Positions 28,321 to 38,903 of a stretch of 64,000 nt of DNA are shown here, piece by piece. This DNA is from Rhodococcus sp. OK302 (lineage in GTDB: Bacteria > Actinomycetota > Actinomycetes > Mycobacteriales > Mycobacteriaceae): positions 4,767,501-4,831,500 of the forward strand of contig NZ_NPJZ01000001.1 of assembly GCF_002245895.1 (NCBI RefSeq). Reading direction: 5' to 3'. Every line of letters begins with the position of its first letter. The first letter of the stretch is position 1. The notes below the pieces were generated by a model. The model saw nothing but the letters and a program-made list of their open reading frames with translations, was not told the DNA's origin and did no database searches. Position numbers and translations under genes: made by a program.

Positions 28321-29073
28321 TCATTTCGAGGTTACTGGTCGTGAGCCGAGCAGTGCGGTTCCGACACGCACGCATGTCGATCCGTGGCGAACTGCCGCCT
28401 CCAGATCGCCGGTCATGCCGGCCGACAATTCGATTGCACCGGGGTGTGATTCGAGGAGCGCCCGATGCGCGCCGTGCAGGATCGAGAACTGCTCGTCGGG
28501 ATCGGAACCCAGCGGCGGAACGGCCATCAGGCCGGAAAATTCCAACCCCTCGGCTCGCTCGATTCTGTCGGCAAGAGATGCCAATTCTTCGAGAGTGACA
28601 CCGCCACGCGAGGGGTCACCGTCGAGACTGACTTGGATCAACACGCGCAACGGCGAGGTGCGATCACCGTCGTCGAGCGCGCCGAGCGCGCCACGATCGA
28701 GGGCATCGGCCAGCCGTGAGCTGTCGACGGAGTGAATTGCGTAGGCCCATTTGGCGACGGATCGCGCCTTGTTCCGCTGCAACTGGCCGATCATGTGCCA
28801 GCGAACGGGCTCGGCGGACTCAGTACGCGTCGCAGCGTCGAATTCCGCGACTTTCGTGATCGCTTCCTGCTCGCGGGACTCCCCGAACTCACGGCAACCC
28901 AAGTCGTAGAGAATCCGCGCATCAGATGCCGGAAAATACTTTGTCACCGGCAGGAGCTTCACGTCGGTGGCGGGCCGACCGGCAGCGACACACGCCGCCG
29001 CCAGTCTGGCCCGCACCGAGTCGAGTGCCGACGCGATGTCGGCTACTCGCGAAGAATCGGCGTCGTCGTTCAT
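28321..29073 (-). CDS. yggS: YggS-family PLP homeostasis protein
   Basis: A 250-residue PLP-binding protein with a single TIM-barrel domain. The PLP lysine lies in L-L-P-V-T-K-Y near residue 45. Other signatures are F-G-E-S-R-E-Q-E, W-H-M-I-G-Q-L-Q-R-N-K, L-S-A-G-M-T-G-D-L-E-A-A and V-R-V-G-T-A-L-L-G. It buffers PLP in the cytosol rather than catalysing a reaction. Same place as Rv2148c, ten bases after pgeF and 85 before sepF. Confidence 0.94.
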   Translation of the reverse strand: MNDDADSSRVADIASALDSVRARLAAACVAAGRPATDVKLLPVTKYFPASDARILYDLGCREFGESREQEAITKVAEFDAATRTESAEPVRWHMIGQLQRNKARSVAKWAYAIHSVDSSRLADALDRGALGALDDGDRTSPLRVLIQVSLDGDPSRGGVTLEELASLADRIERAEGLEFSGLMAVPPLGSDPDEQFSILHGAHRALLESHPGAIELSAGMTGDLEAAVRHGSTCVRVGTALLGSRPVTSK

Positions 29074-29083
29074 ACCGAATGAC

Positions 29084-29878
29084 CTAGTCGGTTTCCGCAG
29101 CTGCGGATTCGGCTGGTGCGGATTCGATCGGAGCTACGGCCGGGGCGATCGGATCCATCCAGATCACTGCGGCCTGACGTCCCGTGAGTGACTCGCGACG
29201 ATGACTGAACAGTGCCTTGTCCTCGATGGTGCAACGCGGATCCTCGGCAACGCCGGTAACACCCGCATCGAGGAGTTGCTTGCGGATTCCGGCCCGGAGG
29301 TCGAGCCCGGGAGTGCCCTTTACAGTGCGAGTTGCACTGCCCGGCAAGTGCTTTTCCACATCAGCGCGCATCGCCGCGGGAACCTCGTACTGGCGGCCGC
29401 TGGCGGCAGGTCCGAGGAAGGCTCCGATACGCGAAACGTCGGCACCCTGGCGGACCATCTCGGCCAACACACGAGGCACGATTCCGATGCGGGCGCCGAT
29501 CCGACCGGCATGAATCGCGGCGATCACTCCGGCTTGCTCGTCGGACAGCAGAACCGGAACACAGTCGGCACTGAGCGTCGCGAGCGCAAGGCCGGGAACG
29601 GTGGTGACCAAAGCATCGGTCACCGCAATGACCTCGTCCGTCGGCGCCGTCACGACGGTGACGTTGCGCGAATGGATTTGTTCCATCCAGACAAGATGAT
29701 TCGGCTCGACGCCGATTTCCTGCGCGAGGCGACGACGATTGGACTCGACGGCGTCGGCGTTGTCGCCAACGTGGTCACCGAGGTTGAACGAGTCGTACGG
29801 CGCCTGTGAAACACCGCCTGCTCGACTCGTCACGACGCGGCGGACTCGAAAATTAGCGGTCGGCTTCTCGGTACTCAA
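29084..29878 (-). CDS. pgeF: PgeF/YlmD-type peptidoglycan editing factor (multicopper-like domain)
   Basis: A 264-residue DUF152/YfiH-family protein, related to proteins that remove wrongly incorporated muropeptide residues or act as purine nucleosidases. Motifs are S-F-N-L-G-D-H-V-G-D, L-V-W-M-E-Q-I-H-S, L-S-A-D-C-V-P-V-L-L and A-A-I-H-A-G-R with the conserved His and Cys. The usual C-terminal C-T sequence is present (P-R-C-T). The start is a TTG at 29878, giving family length; there is no strong ribosome site. An Ala/Pro/Glu-rich tail of about 25 residues is appended. Same place as Rv2149c, after ftsZ. Confidence 0.88.
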   Translation of the reverse strand: MSTEKPTANFRVRRVVTSRAGGVSQAPYDSFNLGDHVGDNADAVESNRRRLAQEIGVEPNHLVWMEQIHSRNVTVVTAPTDEVIAVTDALVTTVPGLALATLSADCVPVLLSDEQAGVIAAIHAGRIGARIGIVPRVLAEMVRQGADVSRIGAFLGPAASGRQYEVPAAMRADVEKHLPGSATRTVKGTPGLDLRAGIRKQLLDAGVTGVAEDPRCTIEDKALFSHRRESLTGRQAAVIWMDPIAPAVAPIESAPAESAAAETD

Positions 29879-29967
29879 GATTTTGTGCTCACAAACGTCG
29901 AATGTTCACTGCTACATGGGACATGATCCGGGTGCAGTTCTTGGATGAATAAAGGATCAGTCAAGAA

Positions 29968-29995
29968 CAGGGTACCCAGAAAACTGGATACCCTG
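29968..29995 (-). terminator. Hairpin after ftsZ
   Basis: A 12-bp stem (29968-29979 with 29984-29995; one G-U pair on the minus strand) with a four-base loop, followed on the minus strand by TTCTT. It begins 38 bases after the ftsZ stop and would end or weaken the ftsZ transcript before pgeF. Confidence 0.65.
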
Positions 29996-30032
29996 ATCTC
30001 GAGACTGTGCGCGGCGCTGTCGTCAGCGACTG

Positions 30033-31220
30033 TCAGCGACGCATGAAGACGGGAACGTCGACGTCGTCGTCGCCGTCGTCTTCCGGTTGTGGTGCGTGAC
30101 GCGGTCCGTCGAGCGGCGGCAGCGAGCCGCCGCCGATGGGCTCACGCGCGACCGGAACCTGCTGCTCCACAGGGGGTTCCGCCGCAACGGGTGAACGTCC
30201 GACCTCACCCGCCCGGCCGGCGCCGATGGATCCGCGGCCGGGTGCACTCGACTCGACCGGACGACGCGCAGGCGCACCGCCGTCGAAACCGGCAGCGATG
30301 ACCGTCACACGAACTTCGTCGCCGAGTGAATCGTCGATGACCGTTCCGAAGATGATGTTGGCGTCGATATGTGCGGCTTCCTGCACGAGCGTTGCCGCTT
30401 CGTTGATCTCGAACAAGCCCAGATCGCTGCCGCCGGCGATCGACAGCAGAACGCCGCGGGCGCCTTCCATCGATGCTTCGAGAAGCGGCGAGTTGATAGC
30501 GGACTCAGCGGCTTTGATCGCTCGGCCTTCGCCGCGGGACGAGCCGATACCCATGAGCGCACTACCCGCACCGGACATAACGCCCTTCACGTCCGCGAAG
30601 TCCACGTTGATCAGTCCGGGCGTGGTGATCAGGTCGGTGATGCCCTGAACGCCGTTGAGGAGAACCTCGTCGGCGCTACGGAACGCATCCATCAGACTGA
30701 CGGCCGCGTCGCCGAGCTGAAGCAGGCGATCGTTGGGGATGACAATGAGCGTGTCGCACGACTCGCGCAATGCCTGAATTCCCGTGTCGGCCTGGCCGCC
30801 ACGTCGCTTGCCTTCGAAGGAGAACGGCCGCGTCACGACGCCGACCGTCAGTGCGCCCAGCTTCCGCGCGATGGCCGCGACGACAGGGGCGCCACCGGTT
30901 CCGGTTCCACCGCCTTCACCAGCGGTCACGAACACCATGTCGGCGCCCTTGATGACCTCTTCGATCTCGTCCTTGTGATCCTCGGCAGCCTTGCGGCCGA
31001 CCTCAGGATCAGCACCGGCACCGAGACCGCGGGTCAGTTCGCGACCGACGTCGAGCTTGACGTCGGCGTCACTCATCAGGAGGGCTTGCGCGTCCGTGTT
31101 GACCGCGATGAACTCGACTCCCTTGAGTCCCTGTTCGATCATGCGGTTGACTGCGTTCACGCCGCCGCCGCCGATGCCGACGACCTTGATTACGGCGAGG
31201 TAGTTATGCGGGGGCGTCAT
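30033..31220 (-). CDS. ftsZ: Cell division GTPase FtsZ
   Basis: A 395-residue tubulin-like GTPase that forms the division ring. The GTP-binding motif G-G-G-T-G-T-G-G is at residues 103-110 and the N-terminal V-G-I-G-G-G-G at 14-20. The T7-loop N-V-D-F-A-D is present. A disordered Pro/Gly/Asp-rich linker (about 320-385) leads to the C-terminal peptide [10 protein letters not shown] that binds SepF and FtsW. ATG 31220. It has its own promoter region in the 219 bases after ftsQ. Confidence 0.98.
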   Translation of the reverse strand: MTPPHNYLAVIKVVGIGGGGVNAVNRMIEQGLKGVEFIAVNTDAQALLMSDADVKLDVGRELTRGLGAGADPEVGRKAAEDHKDEIEEVIKGADMVFVTAGEGGGTGTGGAPVVAAIARKLGALTVGVVTRPFSFEGKRRGGQADTGIQALRESCDTLIVIPNDRLLQLGDAAVSLMDAFRSADEVLLNGVQGITDLITTPGLINVDFADVKGVMSGAGSALMGIGSSRGEGRAIKAAESAINSPLLEASMEGARGVLLSIAGGSDLGLFEINEAATLVQEAAHIDANIIFGTVIDDSLGDEVRVTVIAAGFDGGAPARRPVESSAPGRGSIGAGRAGEVGRSPVAAEPPVEQQVPVAREPIGGGSLPPLDGPRHAPQPEDDGDDDVDVPVFMRR

Positions 31221-31292
31221 CGGCTCTCGCCTTCCGTGTCGTATTACGCATTGTTTTGTCTATTGCTGGATGAAGCTGGGTAACGCTGGAAT

Positions 31293-31333
31293 CTCAACAC
31301 TCAACCTCAACCACAGGGTTAGAGTTATGTCAA
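31293..31333 (-). promoter_or_regulatory. Probable ftsZ promoter with GTTGAG repeats
   Basis: On the minus strand a perfect -35 TTGACA (31328-31333) is followed after 18 bases by TGAGGT, a weak -10. Three copies of GTTGAG lie at 31306-31311, 31300-31305 and 31293-31298. A separate 13-base palindrome AATACACTGTATT lies at 31418-31430. The transcript would have a leader of about 80 bases. The exact -10 is uncertain. Confidence 0.45.
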
Positions 31334-31439
31334 GTACTCGATCTGAAAGCAAACGCTATGCACCGGCGTCACGATCCGCCATTAGGCGCGCCGAGACAGA
31401 CGGAAGTATTTGACGTAAATACACTGTATTCGACGCAAG

Positions 31440-32252
31440 CTAACGCACTGTCGGAAGATCAGGGCTCGATACGTCGTAGGTCTGACCTGGCTGAGTCAGC
31501 AGCGGAAGCGTCACCACAGCCTTGCGATCAGACTTCTCGACGCCTCCCCAGTTGACCACTCGCCCGTCCACCAGAGTCAATGACACATCCGAAATCGACC
31601 GCGCAGCAACCTCTCCCACCTGGAAACGTAGTTCCGGCGGCAAGGCGGCCAGGACGTTCAGCGCAGCCAACGTCGACGGATCGTTCCACCCCGGTGCTGC
31701 CGTCACCAATCGCGGCACACCCGGCGGCGGAACACCCATCTCGAAATCAATGCCCGCTTCGTCCAGAAGATGCGCACCTTCCGGAGAATCGATGAACACC
31801 ACCGGCACGCGTTCGGTCACCGTCACGCGAATGGTCGACGGATACATTCGCTGCACCCGCGCCGACGCCACTTTGGGAATGGCCGCAACCCGCGCCGCAG
31901 CCGAGCCGGTGTCCACCCGCATCAGCGGCTGGCCCGCGGGAATCGCCAGCAATTCCAGAATCTCCGACTCGCCAACCGTCGTCGCTCCCCGGACCTCGGT
32001 GCCGCGCACCGAAAGCACCGGAGACAACCATGCTGTCAGGAAAAGCCCGACGACGACCACTGTCGCAAACGGCAGCATGATCGCGGGTCGCTTGAACCAC
32101 GGCGCCTTCGGTGTGGGCTCCGGCGCCGCTACCGGCACGGCTGCACGCGTCGAATAGCGGGATTCGGTTCGAGTGCTTCGCCGACGCGTGCTCGTGGCCC
32201 GCCGCGCCCCCGGATCTCGACGACCCCGGTGACTGCGTGCGTCAGGACTCAT
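31440..32252 (-). CDS. ftsQ: Cell division protein FtsQ
   Basis: A 270-residue bitopic divisome protein linking FtsL/FtsB to later proteins. A basic cytoplasmic tail of about 55 residues is followed by one membrane helix ([16 protein letters not shown]), then the POTRA domain ([12 protein letters not shown]) and a beta domain ([17 protein letters not shown]). The ATG at 32252 overlaps the murC stop by four bases. The order murC-ftsQ-ftsZ is conserved in actinobacteria. Confidence 0.95.
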   Translation of the reverse strand: MSPDARSHRGRRDPGARRATSTRRRSTRTESRYSTRAAVPVAAPEPTPKAPWFKRPAIMLPFATVVVVGLFLTAWLSPVLSVRGTEVRGATTVGESEILELLAIPAGQPLMRVDTGSAAARVAAIPKVASARVQRMYPSTIRVTVTERVPVVFIDSPEGAHLLDEAGIDFEMGVPPPGVPRLVTAAPGWNDPSTLAALNVLAALPPELRFQVGEVAARSISDVSLTLVDGRVVNWGGVEKSDRKAVVTLPLLTQPGQTYDVSSPDLPTVR

Positions 32253-33760
32253 CGCGACTGCGTGCGCTGAGCCTGATGAGGAACCGTGCGCAGCGCATCG
32301 AGGATCTGCTTGCCCAACATCGTGACATCACCCGCACCCATCGTGATGACGATGTCGCCGGGGTGCGCGAGCCCGGCAACCTGACGCGGCGCCAACGACA
32401 GATCAGGCTGATAGTGAACGGGTTTGGTGACCGACTGGGCAACCAGAGCCCCACTGACACCGGGCATCGGTTCTTCGCGGGCGCCGTAGACGTCGAGCAC
32501 GACCACCTCGTCGGCCAAGTCCAAGGCAGCCGCGAACTCCGTAGCGAAAGTAGCCGTCCGCGAATACAGGTGCGGCTGGAATACCACGATTACCCGACCG
32601 GCCGCGGAATTCGATACCGACGAATCATCCTGCGGGCGAACGAGATCTGCCGCAGCACTCAGCACGGCACGCACCTCGGTGGGATGGTGCGCGTAGTCGT
32701 CGAAGACTCGCACTCCGCGCTCACGACCGGTGAACTGGAAGCGTCGGTGCACTCCCCCGAATCCGGCTAGACCTTCGACGATTTCGTCGATTTCTGCGCC
32801 CGCATCTTTTGCAGCCAAGAGTGCAGCAAGCGCATTCAACGCCATATGGCGTCCCGGAACAGCCATGCGCACCGTCCGCGCAGCCGCTTCTCCGGCCAAC
32901 TGGAATTGAAGTACACCGCCTACGTCGTGGGCACGGAAATCGAGTAGGCGCACGCCCACCTCGACTCCGTCGACAGGCTCGAACGCGTCAGGTGCATCGA
33001 CATCCGCACTGCCGTAGCCGATAACCCGAATGTCCTTGCGGCCGGATGCAACTACGCGCTTCGCAAGATCCGCAGAACCTTCGTCGTCGAGACACGCGAT
33101 CAGCAGACCGCCGGGGGCCAGTTTGTCGACAAAATCATCGAATACCTGAACGTACTTCTCGACACTTCCGAAGTAATCCAGGTGATCGGCTTCGATATTG
33201 GTCACGACTATCGCGTCGGGGTCGTACTGCAGGAGCGACCCGTCGCTCTCGTCCGCCTCGGCCACGAAGACGTCTCCACTGCCGTGGTGCGCGTTGGTTC
33301 CGGCTTCGTTGAGTTCGCCGCCCACTGCAAACGACGGATCGAAACCGCAGTGCTGCAGCGCAACCACCAACATCGACGTCGTCGACGTCTTACCGTGCGT
33401 ACCCGAAACCAGGAACGTGCGGTTTCCCTCCATCAACGACGCAAGAACCGCCGGCCGGAGAATCACCGGAATCCCACGACGTGCCGCCTCGACGAGTTCA
33501 GGATTGTCCTTGGGAATCGCTGCATGCGTAGTGACAACTACGGTGGGCCCACCGGGCAACAAGTCGAGTGCATCGGCGTCGTGACCGATACGGACTTGCG
33601 CTCCGCGCGCCCGCAACGCCAACACGCCACGGCTTTCCTTCGCGTCCGACCCTGATACAAGTCCACCGCGGGACAACAGAATTCGTGCGATACCGGACAT
33701 GCCGGCACCGCCTATTCCCACCATGTGTACTCGCTCGAGGTGGGCGGGCAGCGCGGTCAT
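32249..33760 (-). CDS. murC: UDP-N-acetylmuramate-L-alanine ligase
   Basis: The 503-residue cytosolic ligase adds L-Ala to UDP-MurNAc using ATP. The N-terminal nucleotide fold is [11 protein letters not shown]. The ATP loop is [12 protein letters not shown]. Mur signatures E-A-D-E-S-D-G-S and D-D-Y-A-H-H-P-T-E follow. ATG 33760 overlaps the murG stop by four bases. Confidence 0.97.
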   Translation of the reverse strand: MTALPAHLERVHMVGIGGAGMSGIARILLSRGGLVSGSDAKESRGVLALRARGAQVRIGHDADALDLLPGGPTVVVTTHAAIPKDNPELVEAARRGIPVILRPAVLASLMEGNRTFLVSGTHGKTSTTSMLVVALQHCGFDPSFAVGGELNEAGTNAHHGSGDVFVAEADESDGSLLQYDPDAIVVTNIEADHLDYFGSVEKYVQVFDDFVDKLAPGGLLIACLDDEGSADLAKRVVASGRKDIRVIGYGSADVDAPDAFEPVDGVEVGVRLLDFRAHDVGGVLQFQLAGEAAARTVRMAVPGRHMALNALAALLAAKDAGAEIDEIVEGLAGFGGVHRRFQFTGRERGVRVFDDYAHHPTEVRAVLSAAADLVRPQDDSSVSNSAAGRVIVVFQPHLYSRTATFATEFAAALDLADEVVVLDVYGAREEPMPGVSGALVAQSVTKPVHYQPDLSLAPRQVAGLAHPGDIVITMGAGDVTMLGKQILDALRTVPHQAQRTQSR

Positions 33761-34928
33761 CGGTTTCCCCTAATGTTGTTGCTTACAGCTGTGTTGTGGC
33801 GTTCTGCTGTTTCCAGAACGATTCGCGCAATTTCGGTGGCGGCAGTTCGGTGCCCCAAGCCGCTGGCGCCGTCGCTCATCTCCTGCAGACGCGGCGCGTC
33901 GACGAGCAATGGCACGACGGTGGCGGCTACAAACGCGGGCGTCAGGTCAGCGTCCCTGACGATGACCGCGCCGCCCGCGGCGACCACAGGTTTTGCATTG
34001 AGTTCCTGCTCTCCGTTTCCGTGTGGCAACGGGACGTACACAGCCGGTAGTCCAACTGCCGACACCTCGGCAACCGTCATTGCACCCGAACGGCAAATCG
34101 TGGCGTCGGCGGCCGCATACGCAAGGTCCATCCGAGACAGGTACGGAACAGCAACATACGGCGCCGACGCCGAATGCTGCGTAACGACAAGCGAGTTCTT
34201 GGGGCCGTGCGCATGCAGCACCGAGATTCCGGCATCAGCCAGAGCCTGAGCCGCTCCACTGACCGCGTCGTTCAGTGATGCGGCGCCCTGTGAACCTCCG
34301 AAGACCAGCAGAACCGGCCCGTCTTGCGGAAGCCCGAAGTACTCCCGAGCCTGCGAACGCAAACCCACCCGGTCGAAATTCGCGATGGACGCCCGAACCG
34401 GAATCCCCACGATGTCAGCATCGTCGGCACCGCGATTCTTCACACCTGATCCCGGCACGGCAGCCAGAACTCGCGTTGCAAGTCGTGCGCCGATCTTGTT
34501 CGCGATACCGGCACTGGCATTGGCTTCGTGAATGACAATCGGGATGCTGCGACGGCGTCGAAGCACCCCACCGCGGGCAGCGAGATACGCGGGCAATGCC
34601 ACATATCCACCGAAACCCACGATGACGTCCGCATCGACGGCGTCGAGGACCTCGCGCGTCTTACGGACCGAAGCCCGAATACGCATCGGGAGTTTCACCA
34701 GATCCATCCTCGGCTTACGGGGCAACGGGACTGGTGGGATCAGTTCGAGGGTGTATCCGCGGGCCGGTACCAACGTCGTTTCCAGCCCTCGGGCCGTGCC
34801 CAGCGCTGTAATGACGGTGTCGGGGGCCAGAGCTTTCACTGCGTCCGCCACTGCCAGAGCTGGCTCGATATGACCGGCTGTTCCTCCCCGGCCACTACTA
34901 CCGACAGGGCCGAATTTTTGCCGCTCAC
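33757..34928 (-). CDS. murG: MurG glycosyltransferase, with an apparent one-base frameshift
   Basis: The enzyme adds GlcNAc to lipid I to make lipid II. The GTG at 34928 overlaps the ftsW stop (GTGA) with GAGGAA upstream and reads [14 protein letters not shown], then leaves frame and stops at 34836 after 30 codons. The rest ([14 protein letters not shown] to G-N-R at 33757) lies one base out of register. The run of four G at 34886-34889 (minus strand) needs five to give A-G-G-G-T-A-G-H, which would restore a 390-residue MurG. The other motifs ([25 protein letters not shown]) are intact. Sequencing error is the likeliest cause because murG is essential; slippage is possible. Confidence 0.93.
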
Positions 34929-36277
34929 CTACGAATTCCTCGCTCTCGAATATCTTGTGGGTCCTGAGTGTTCCGAGTCGGCGCCTGCCGACGTTGTCTA
35001 TTCTGCCCTGCCTGCCGCACCTGCTCGTTGCGACGCTGCGGGGCAACACGACGAACCGCGCCGGAAGCCCGATACGGAACCGGCATCGGCAACCGCAGGA
35101 GCCTGGAAATCTTACCGTCCTGACCCGACTGCAGGGCAGCGACAGCTTCGGGTTCGTGGCGCGCGGCATTCGCGATGATGCCGAACATGAACAACGTGAT
35201 CGCGAGCGACGAACCGCCGGCGGAGACCAGTGGCAACTGAAGGCCGGTCACGGGGAGCAACCCGATCACGTATCCGATATTGATCATCGCTTGGCCGACG
35301 ATCCACGTGGTTGCCGTGGCGGAGAGCAGTCGCCAGAACGGGTCGATACTTCGGGCCGCGATACGCAAGCCCGTGTAGACAAACCCCGCGAAGAGTCCGA
35401 GCACGACTAGGCAACCGACATAACCCAGTTCCTCGCCGATAATCGCGAAGATGAAGTCGTTGTGCGCGTTGGGCAGATAATTCCATTTCGCGGCGCTCTG
35501 ACCCAACCCCACACCGAAGATTCTGCCGTCAGCGAGCGAATACAGAGCTTGCTTCGCCTGGTAATTGCCGCCTTGAAGGTCATCACTGGGATTGAAGAAC
35601 GACTTGACCCGGTCCGACCGGTATCCAGCCGTCAATGCAAGTGTTCCGGCGAGCACGACGCCGGTGACGGCAATAGTTCCGAACAATTTCAGCGGAAGAC
35701 CGCCGAACCACAAGAGCGCACCGAGGATGATTCCCAAAGCGATTGTCGTGCTCAGGTTCGGTTGTGCGACAACCAAAGCGAACACCAACAACGCTGCCGG
35801 CACCAGCGGGATCAGGATCGTACGAACCGAATTGTCGTCGGGTCTCCGCGACGCAAGCAAGTGCGCACCCCAAATTGCGAGCACAACTTTCATGAGCTCC
35901 GACGGTTGAAGCGAGAATCCGCCCACCGTGAACCATCGACGCGCGCCCTGAGCGGCTGTGCCGATACCCGGAATGAGCACCAGCACAAGCATGATCAGCA
36001 CGATGACAAAAACCGGAAAGGAGAATCGTCGAAGCGTGCGCGCCGGAATCCTCAAGGCGACATAAAAAAGTACCGAACCCAGCACCGCGAAAATCAACTG
36101 CTGAATGAACAACGAATAGGCTGAACCACCGCTTGTGTATTGCTCGACGCCCGAGGCGGACAGCACCATCACCAGGCCCAAGACCGTCAACATCACGGCA
36201 ATCGTGACCACCAGATGGAACGACGCCAACGGCCGCGCCAACCAGGCACCGATTCGGGTCTTGGGACCCTGAGTCAT
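34925..36277 (-). CDS. ftsW: Septal peptidoglycan glycosyltransferase FtsW
   Basis: A 450-residue SEDS glycosyltransferase working with PbpB/FtsI to polymerise septal peptidoglycan. About ten membrane helices. SEDS signatures are [34 protein letters not shown] and [10 protein letters not shown] basic, Gln/Arg-rich cytoplasmic tail of about 65 residues is typical of mycolata, where it binds FtsZ. ATG 36277 overlaps the murD stop. Confidence 0.96.
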   Translation of the reverse strand: MTQGPKTRIGAWLARPLASFHLVVTIAVMLTVLGLVMVLSASGVEQYTSGGSAYSLFIQQLIFAVLGSVLFYVALRIPARTLRRFSFPVFVIVLIMLVLVLIPGIGTAAQGARRWFTVGGFSLQPSELMKVVLAIWGAHLLASRRPDDNSVRTILIPLVPAALLVFALVVAQPNLSTTIALGIILGALLWFGGLPLKLFGTIAVTGVVLAGTLALTAGYRSDRVKSFFNPSDDLQGGNYQAKQALYSLADGRIFGVGLGQSAAKWNYLPNAHNDFIFAIIGEELGYVGCLVVLGLFAGFVYTGLRIAARSIDPFWRLLSATATTWIVGQAMINIGYVIGLLPVTGLQLPLVSAGGSSLAITLFMFGIIANAARHEPEAVAALQSGQDGKISRLLRLPMPVPYRASGAVRRVAPQRRNEQVRQAGQNRQRRQAPTRNTQDPQDIRERGIRR

Positions 36278-37818
36278 TGTGCGTTTCCGGCTTCGCCCAC
36301 CGAACCAGGTGGCTGATCGGACAGCGCCGCTACTGCCGCCGCAAAACTGTTGCCGCGATGGCCGTAACTGGCGAACATGTCCAACGACGCAGCTGCCGGC
36401 GCAAGGACTACCGCGCTGCCAGGCTGTACCGATACCAAGGCCAACGCCGCGGCTTCACCGACCACGGCCGCCATCACCGCATCCGCGTCGGATCCCGAGG
36501 GCAACGTCACGAACTTGGTCGACGAGCTGTGAATTTTGTTCACCTGTGCATCGTCCTCCGTTCCCACGCGGACGACGGGGACCTCGGGCGCGTGTCGCGA
36601 CAACGCCTGCTCGATCTCACCGGCATCGCTTCCCAGCAGCACTGCGCCGGCGAGCCTGCTGCCGACCTCGGCCACCAACTCGTCGACGCTGGCACCCTTG
36701 AGGAGTCCACCGGCAATCCACACCACACGTTCGTGCGCCAAGATCGACGGCCGGGCGGCATGCGGATTAGTGGCTTTGGAATCGTCGACGAAGACCACCG
36801 AACCGACCGTGCCGACAACTGCGCCACGATGCGGTCCCACCTGATGAGCTGCCAATCCGGCCCGAACAGCGCCGGCATCGATCCCGACAGCTCGGGCGAG
36901 AGCGGCAGCGGCAAGTGCGTCCATGATTCCGGCCGGACCGGGCGGATCGATATCCGCAGCCTCCGCCAGTTGCACGCCAGTCCCGAATGCGTTGTCGACG
37001 AGAAACCCGTCGACAACACCCAATTCTCCGTCTGCCGGAATGCCCAATCGGAAGCCGACGACTACGTCGGCAGAAGCAGCGTGGCCCAATTGCGCGGCAA
37101 TAGCGTCGTCAAGTCCGACGACCGCGACCTTGCCACTGAGCGCCCGTGCCTTCGCCTCGGCATACGCGGCCATACCGCCGTGCCAATCCAGGTGGTCTTC
37201 AGCGACATTGAGAACTACGCCGGCATCAGGGCGCACCGAAGGCGCCCAGTGCAATTGGAACGACGACAGCTCGACGGCCAGATAGTCGACGCGAGGCGAC
37301 GTGTCTTTCAACGCTTCCAACACCGGCAGACCGATATTGCCGCACGCGCGACCTTCTAGATCCGCAGCGTCCAGAATCGAAGCGAGCATCGAGGTTGTTG
37401 TCGTCTTGCCGTTGGTCCCCGTGACGACGAGCCACTTTCGCGGCGGCCCGTACAGACCGCAGTGATCGACCCGCCACGAAAACTCGACGTCACCCCAGAT
37501 CGGAATACCGTGACCGGCAGCTGCCGCGAGAATCGGTGCGTCCGGCCGGAACCCCGGACTCGTCACGACGAGCGCGTACTGCTTGATCGAATTCTGATCT
37601 GCCTCGATCGAGCTGGTGGTGACCGTATCGGCACCGAGTTCGGCGCAACGATCCGCAAAATCCAGCGTGGAATCGGCGACCGTCACCACGGCACCAAGGG
37701 CTACCAGTGGTTCGATGGTCGCCTGGCCGGAGACTCTGCCACCGGCGACCAATACTCTTTGTCCGCGAAGCCAACTCAGATCGTTCCCCGAGTTGGTCGA
37801 GTTCACAGAGTTGGTCAC
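36274..37818 (-). CDS. murD: UDP-N-acetylmuramoyl-L-alanine-D-glutamate ligase
   Basis: The 514-residue cytosolic ligase adds D-Glu to UDP-MurNAc-L-Ala. N-terminal [14 protein letters not shown] loop [36 protein letters not shown] 37818 lies two bases after the mraY stop and is preferred over the upstream frame, which overlaps mraY. Confidence 0.96.
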   Translation of the reverse strand: MTNSVNSTNSGNDLSWLRGQRVLVAGGRVSGQATIEPLVALGAVVTVADSTLDFADRCAELGADTVTTSSIEADQNSIKQYALVVTSPGFRPDAPILAAAAGHGIPIWGDVEFSWRVDHCGLYGPPRKWLVVTGTNGKTTTTSMLASILDAADLEGRACGNIGLPVLEALKDTSPRVDYLAVELSSFQLHWAPSVRPDAGVVLNVAEDHLDWHGGMAAYAEAKARALSGKVAVVGLDDAIAAQLGHAASADVVVGFRLGIPADGELGVVDGFLVDNAFGTGVQLAEAADIDPPGPAGIMDALAAAALARAVGIDAGAVRAGLAAHQVGPHRGAVVGTVGSVVFVDDSKATNPHAARPSILAHERVVWIAGGLLKGASVDELVAEVGSRLAGAVLLGSDAGEIEQALSRHAPEVPVVRVGTEDDAQVNKIHSSSTKFVTLPSGSDADAVMAAVVGEAAALALVSVQPGSAVVLAPAAASLDMFASYGHRGNSFAAAVAALSDQPPGSVGEAGNAQ

Positions 37819-37820
37819 GG

Positions 37821-38903
37821 TCAGCCTCCGATGGCTGCGAGGAACTCGCTGTAGAAGAGCGCCAGTCCGATAGCCGACGCGATTGCGGCCAGCAACCAGA
37901 ATCTGATGATGACCGTGGTTTCCGCCCACCCGGCAAGCTCGAAGTGATGATGGAACGGAGCCATTCGGAATACCCGTCGGCGGCTGGACTTGAACACCGC
38001 TACCTGGATCACCACCGACGCGGCCTCAGCGACGAACAGTGCGCCGATGACAACCATCAACAATTCGGTGTTCGTGGTGATCGACAGTCCGGCAAGCATG
38101 CCGCCGAGTGCCAACGAACCGGTGTCCCCCATGAAGATCTTGGCCGGAGCCGCGTTCCACCACAGGAACCCGATGCACGCACCCGCGCCGGCAGCACAGA
38201 TCAACGCAAGGTCGAGCGGGTCACGAACGTCGTAGCAGCCCTTGACCGGACTGGTCTCGCACGAATTGCGGAACTGCCAGAAGGTGATGATGACGTACGC
38301 GCCGAGAACGAAACTCATTGCTCCCGCAGCCAGTCCGTCCAAACCGTCGGTGAGGTTGACGGCGTTGGACCAGGCACTGACCAGCAGGTAGCAGAACGCG
38401 ATGAACACGACGGAACCGAGAGACACCGTCGCAATGTCACGAACGTAGGACAGATGAACACTGCCCGGAGTCAAGCCGTCGGCACCGCGGAACTGCAACG
38501 CGAGGATGCCGAAGATCACTGCGGCGACAAACTGTCCGACGAGCTTGGCCGTCTTGTTCAGTCCGAGGTTGCGTTGCTTGCGAATCTTGATGAAATCGTC
38601 GAGGAACCCGACACCACCGAGCGCGGTGGTCAGGCCGAGAACAAGTAGCCCCGACGCCGACGGTCCGCTCGCCCCGTCGATACCCATTCCGATGAGGTGA
38701 GTGCCGAAGTATCCCGCCCAAATTCCGGCGAGGATCGCGACACCACCCATCGTCGGTGTTCCGCGCTTCGCCTGATGACTGGCCGGACCTTCGGTCCGGA
38801 TCTCCTGACCGAATCCCTGTTTGGCGAACGCCTTGATCAGAATCGGGGTGAGCATGATCGAGACCGCGAGCGATATGCCGGCGGCCAGCAGAATTTGAAT
38901 CAC
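37821..38903 (-). CDS. mraY: Phospho-MurNAc-pentapeptide translocase
   Basis: A 360-residue integral membrane enzyme with about ten helices; it transfers phospho-MurNAc-pentapeptide to undecaprenyl phosphate to form lipid I. Catalytic motifs [12 protein letters not shown] and [12 protein letters not shown], and the loop [11 protein letters not shown], are intact. GTG 38903 overlaps the murF stop (GTGA). Confidence 0.97.
   Translation of the reverse strand: MIQILLAAGISLAVSIMLTPILIKAFAKQGFGQEIRTEGPASHQAKRGTPTMGGVAILAGIWAGYFGTHLIGMGIDGASGPSASGLLVLGLTTALGGVGFLDDFIKIRKQRNLGLNKTAKLVGQFVAAVIFGILALQFRGADGLTPGSVHLSYVRDIATVSLGSVVFIAFCYLLVSAWSNAVNLTDGLDGLAAGAMSFVLGAYVIITFWQFRNSCETSPVKGCYDVRDPLDLALICAAGAGACIGFLWWNAAPAKIFMGDTGSLALGGMLAGLSITTNTELLMVVIGALFVAEAASVVIQVAVFKSSRRRVFRMAPFHHHFELAGWAETTVIIRFWLLAAIASAIGLALFYSEFLAAIGG

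Noticed and set aside
33757..35169. A longer murG frame starting within ftsW.
   Set aside because: Its first 85 or so codons are out-of-frame ftsW sequence; the true start is GTG 34928, with a frameshift.
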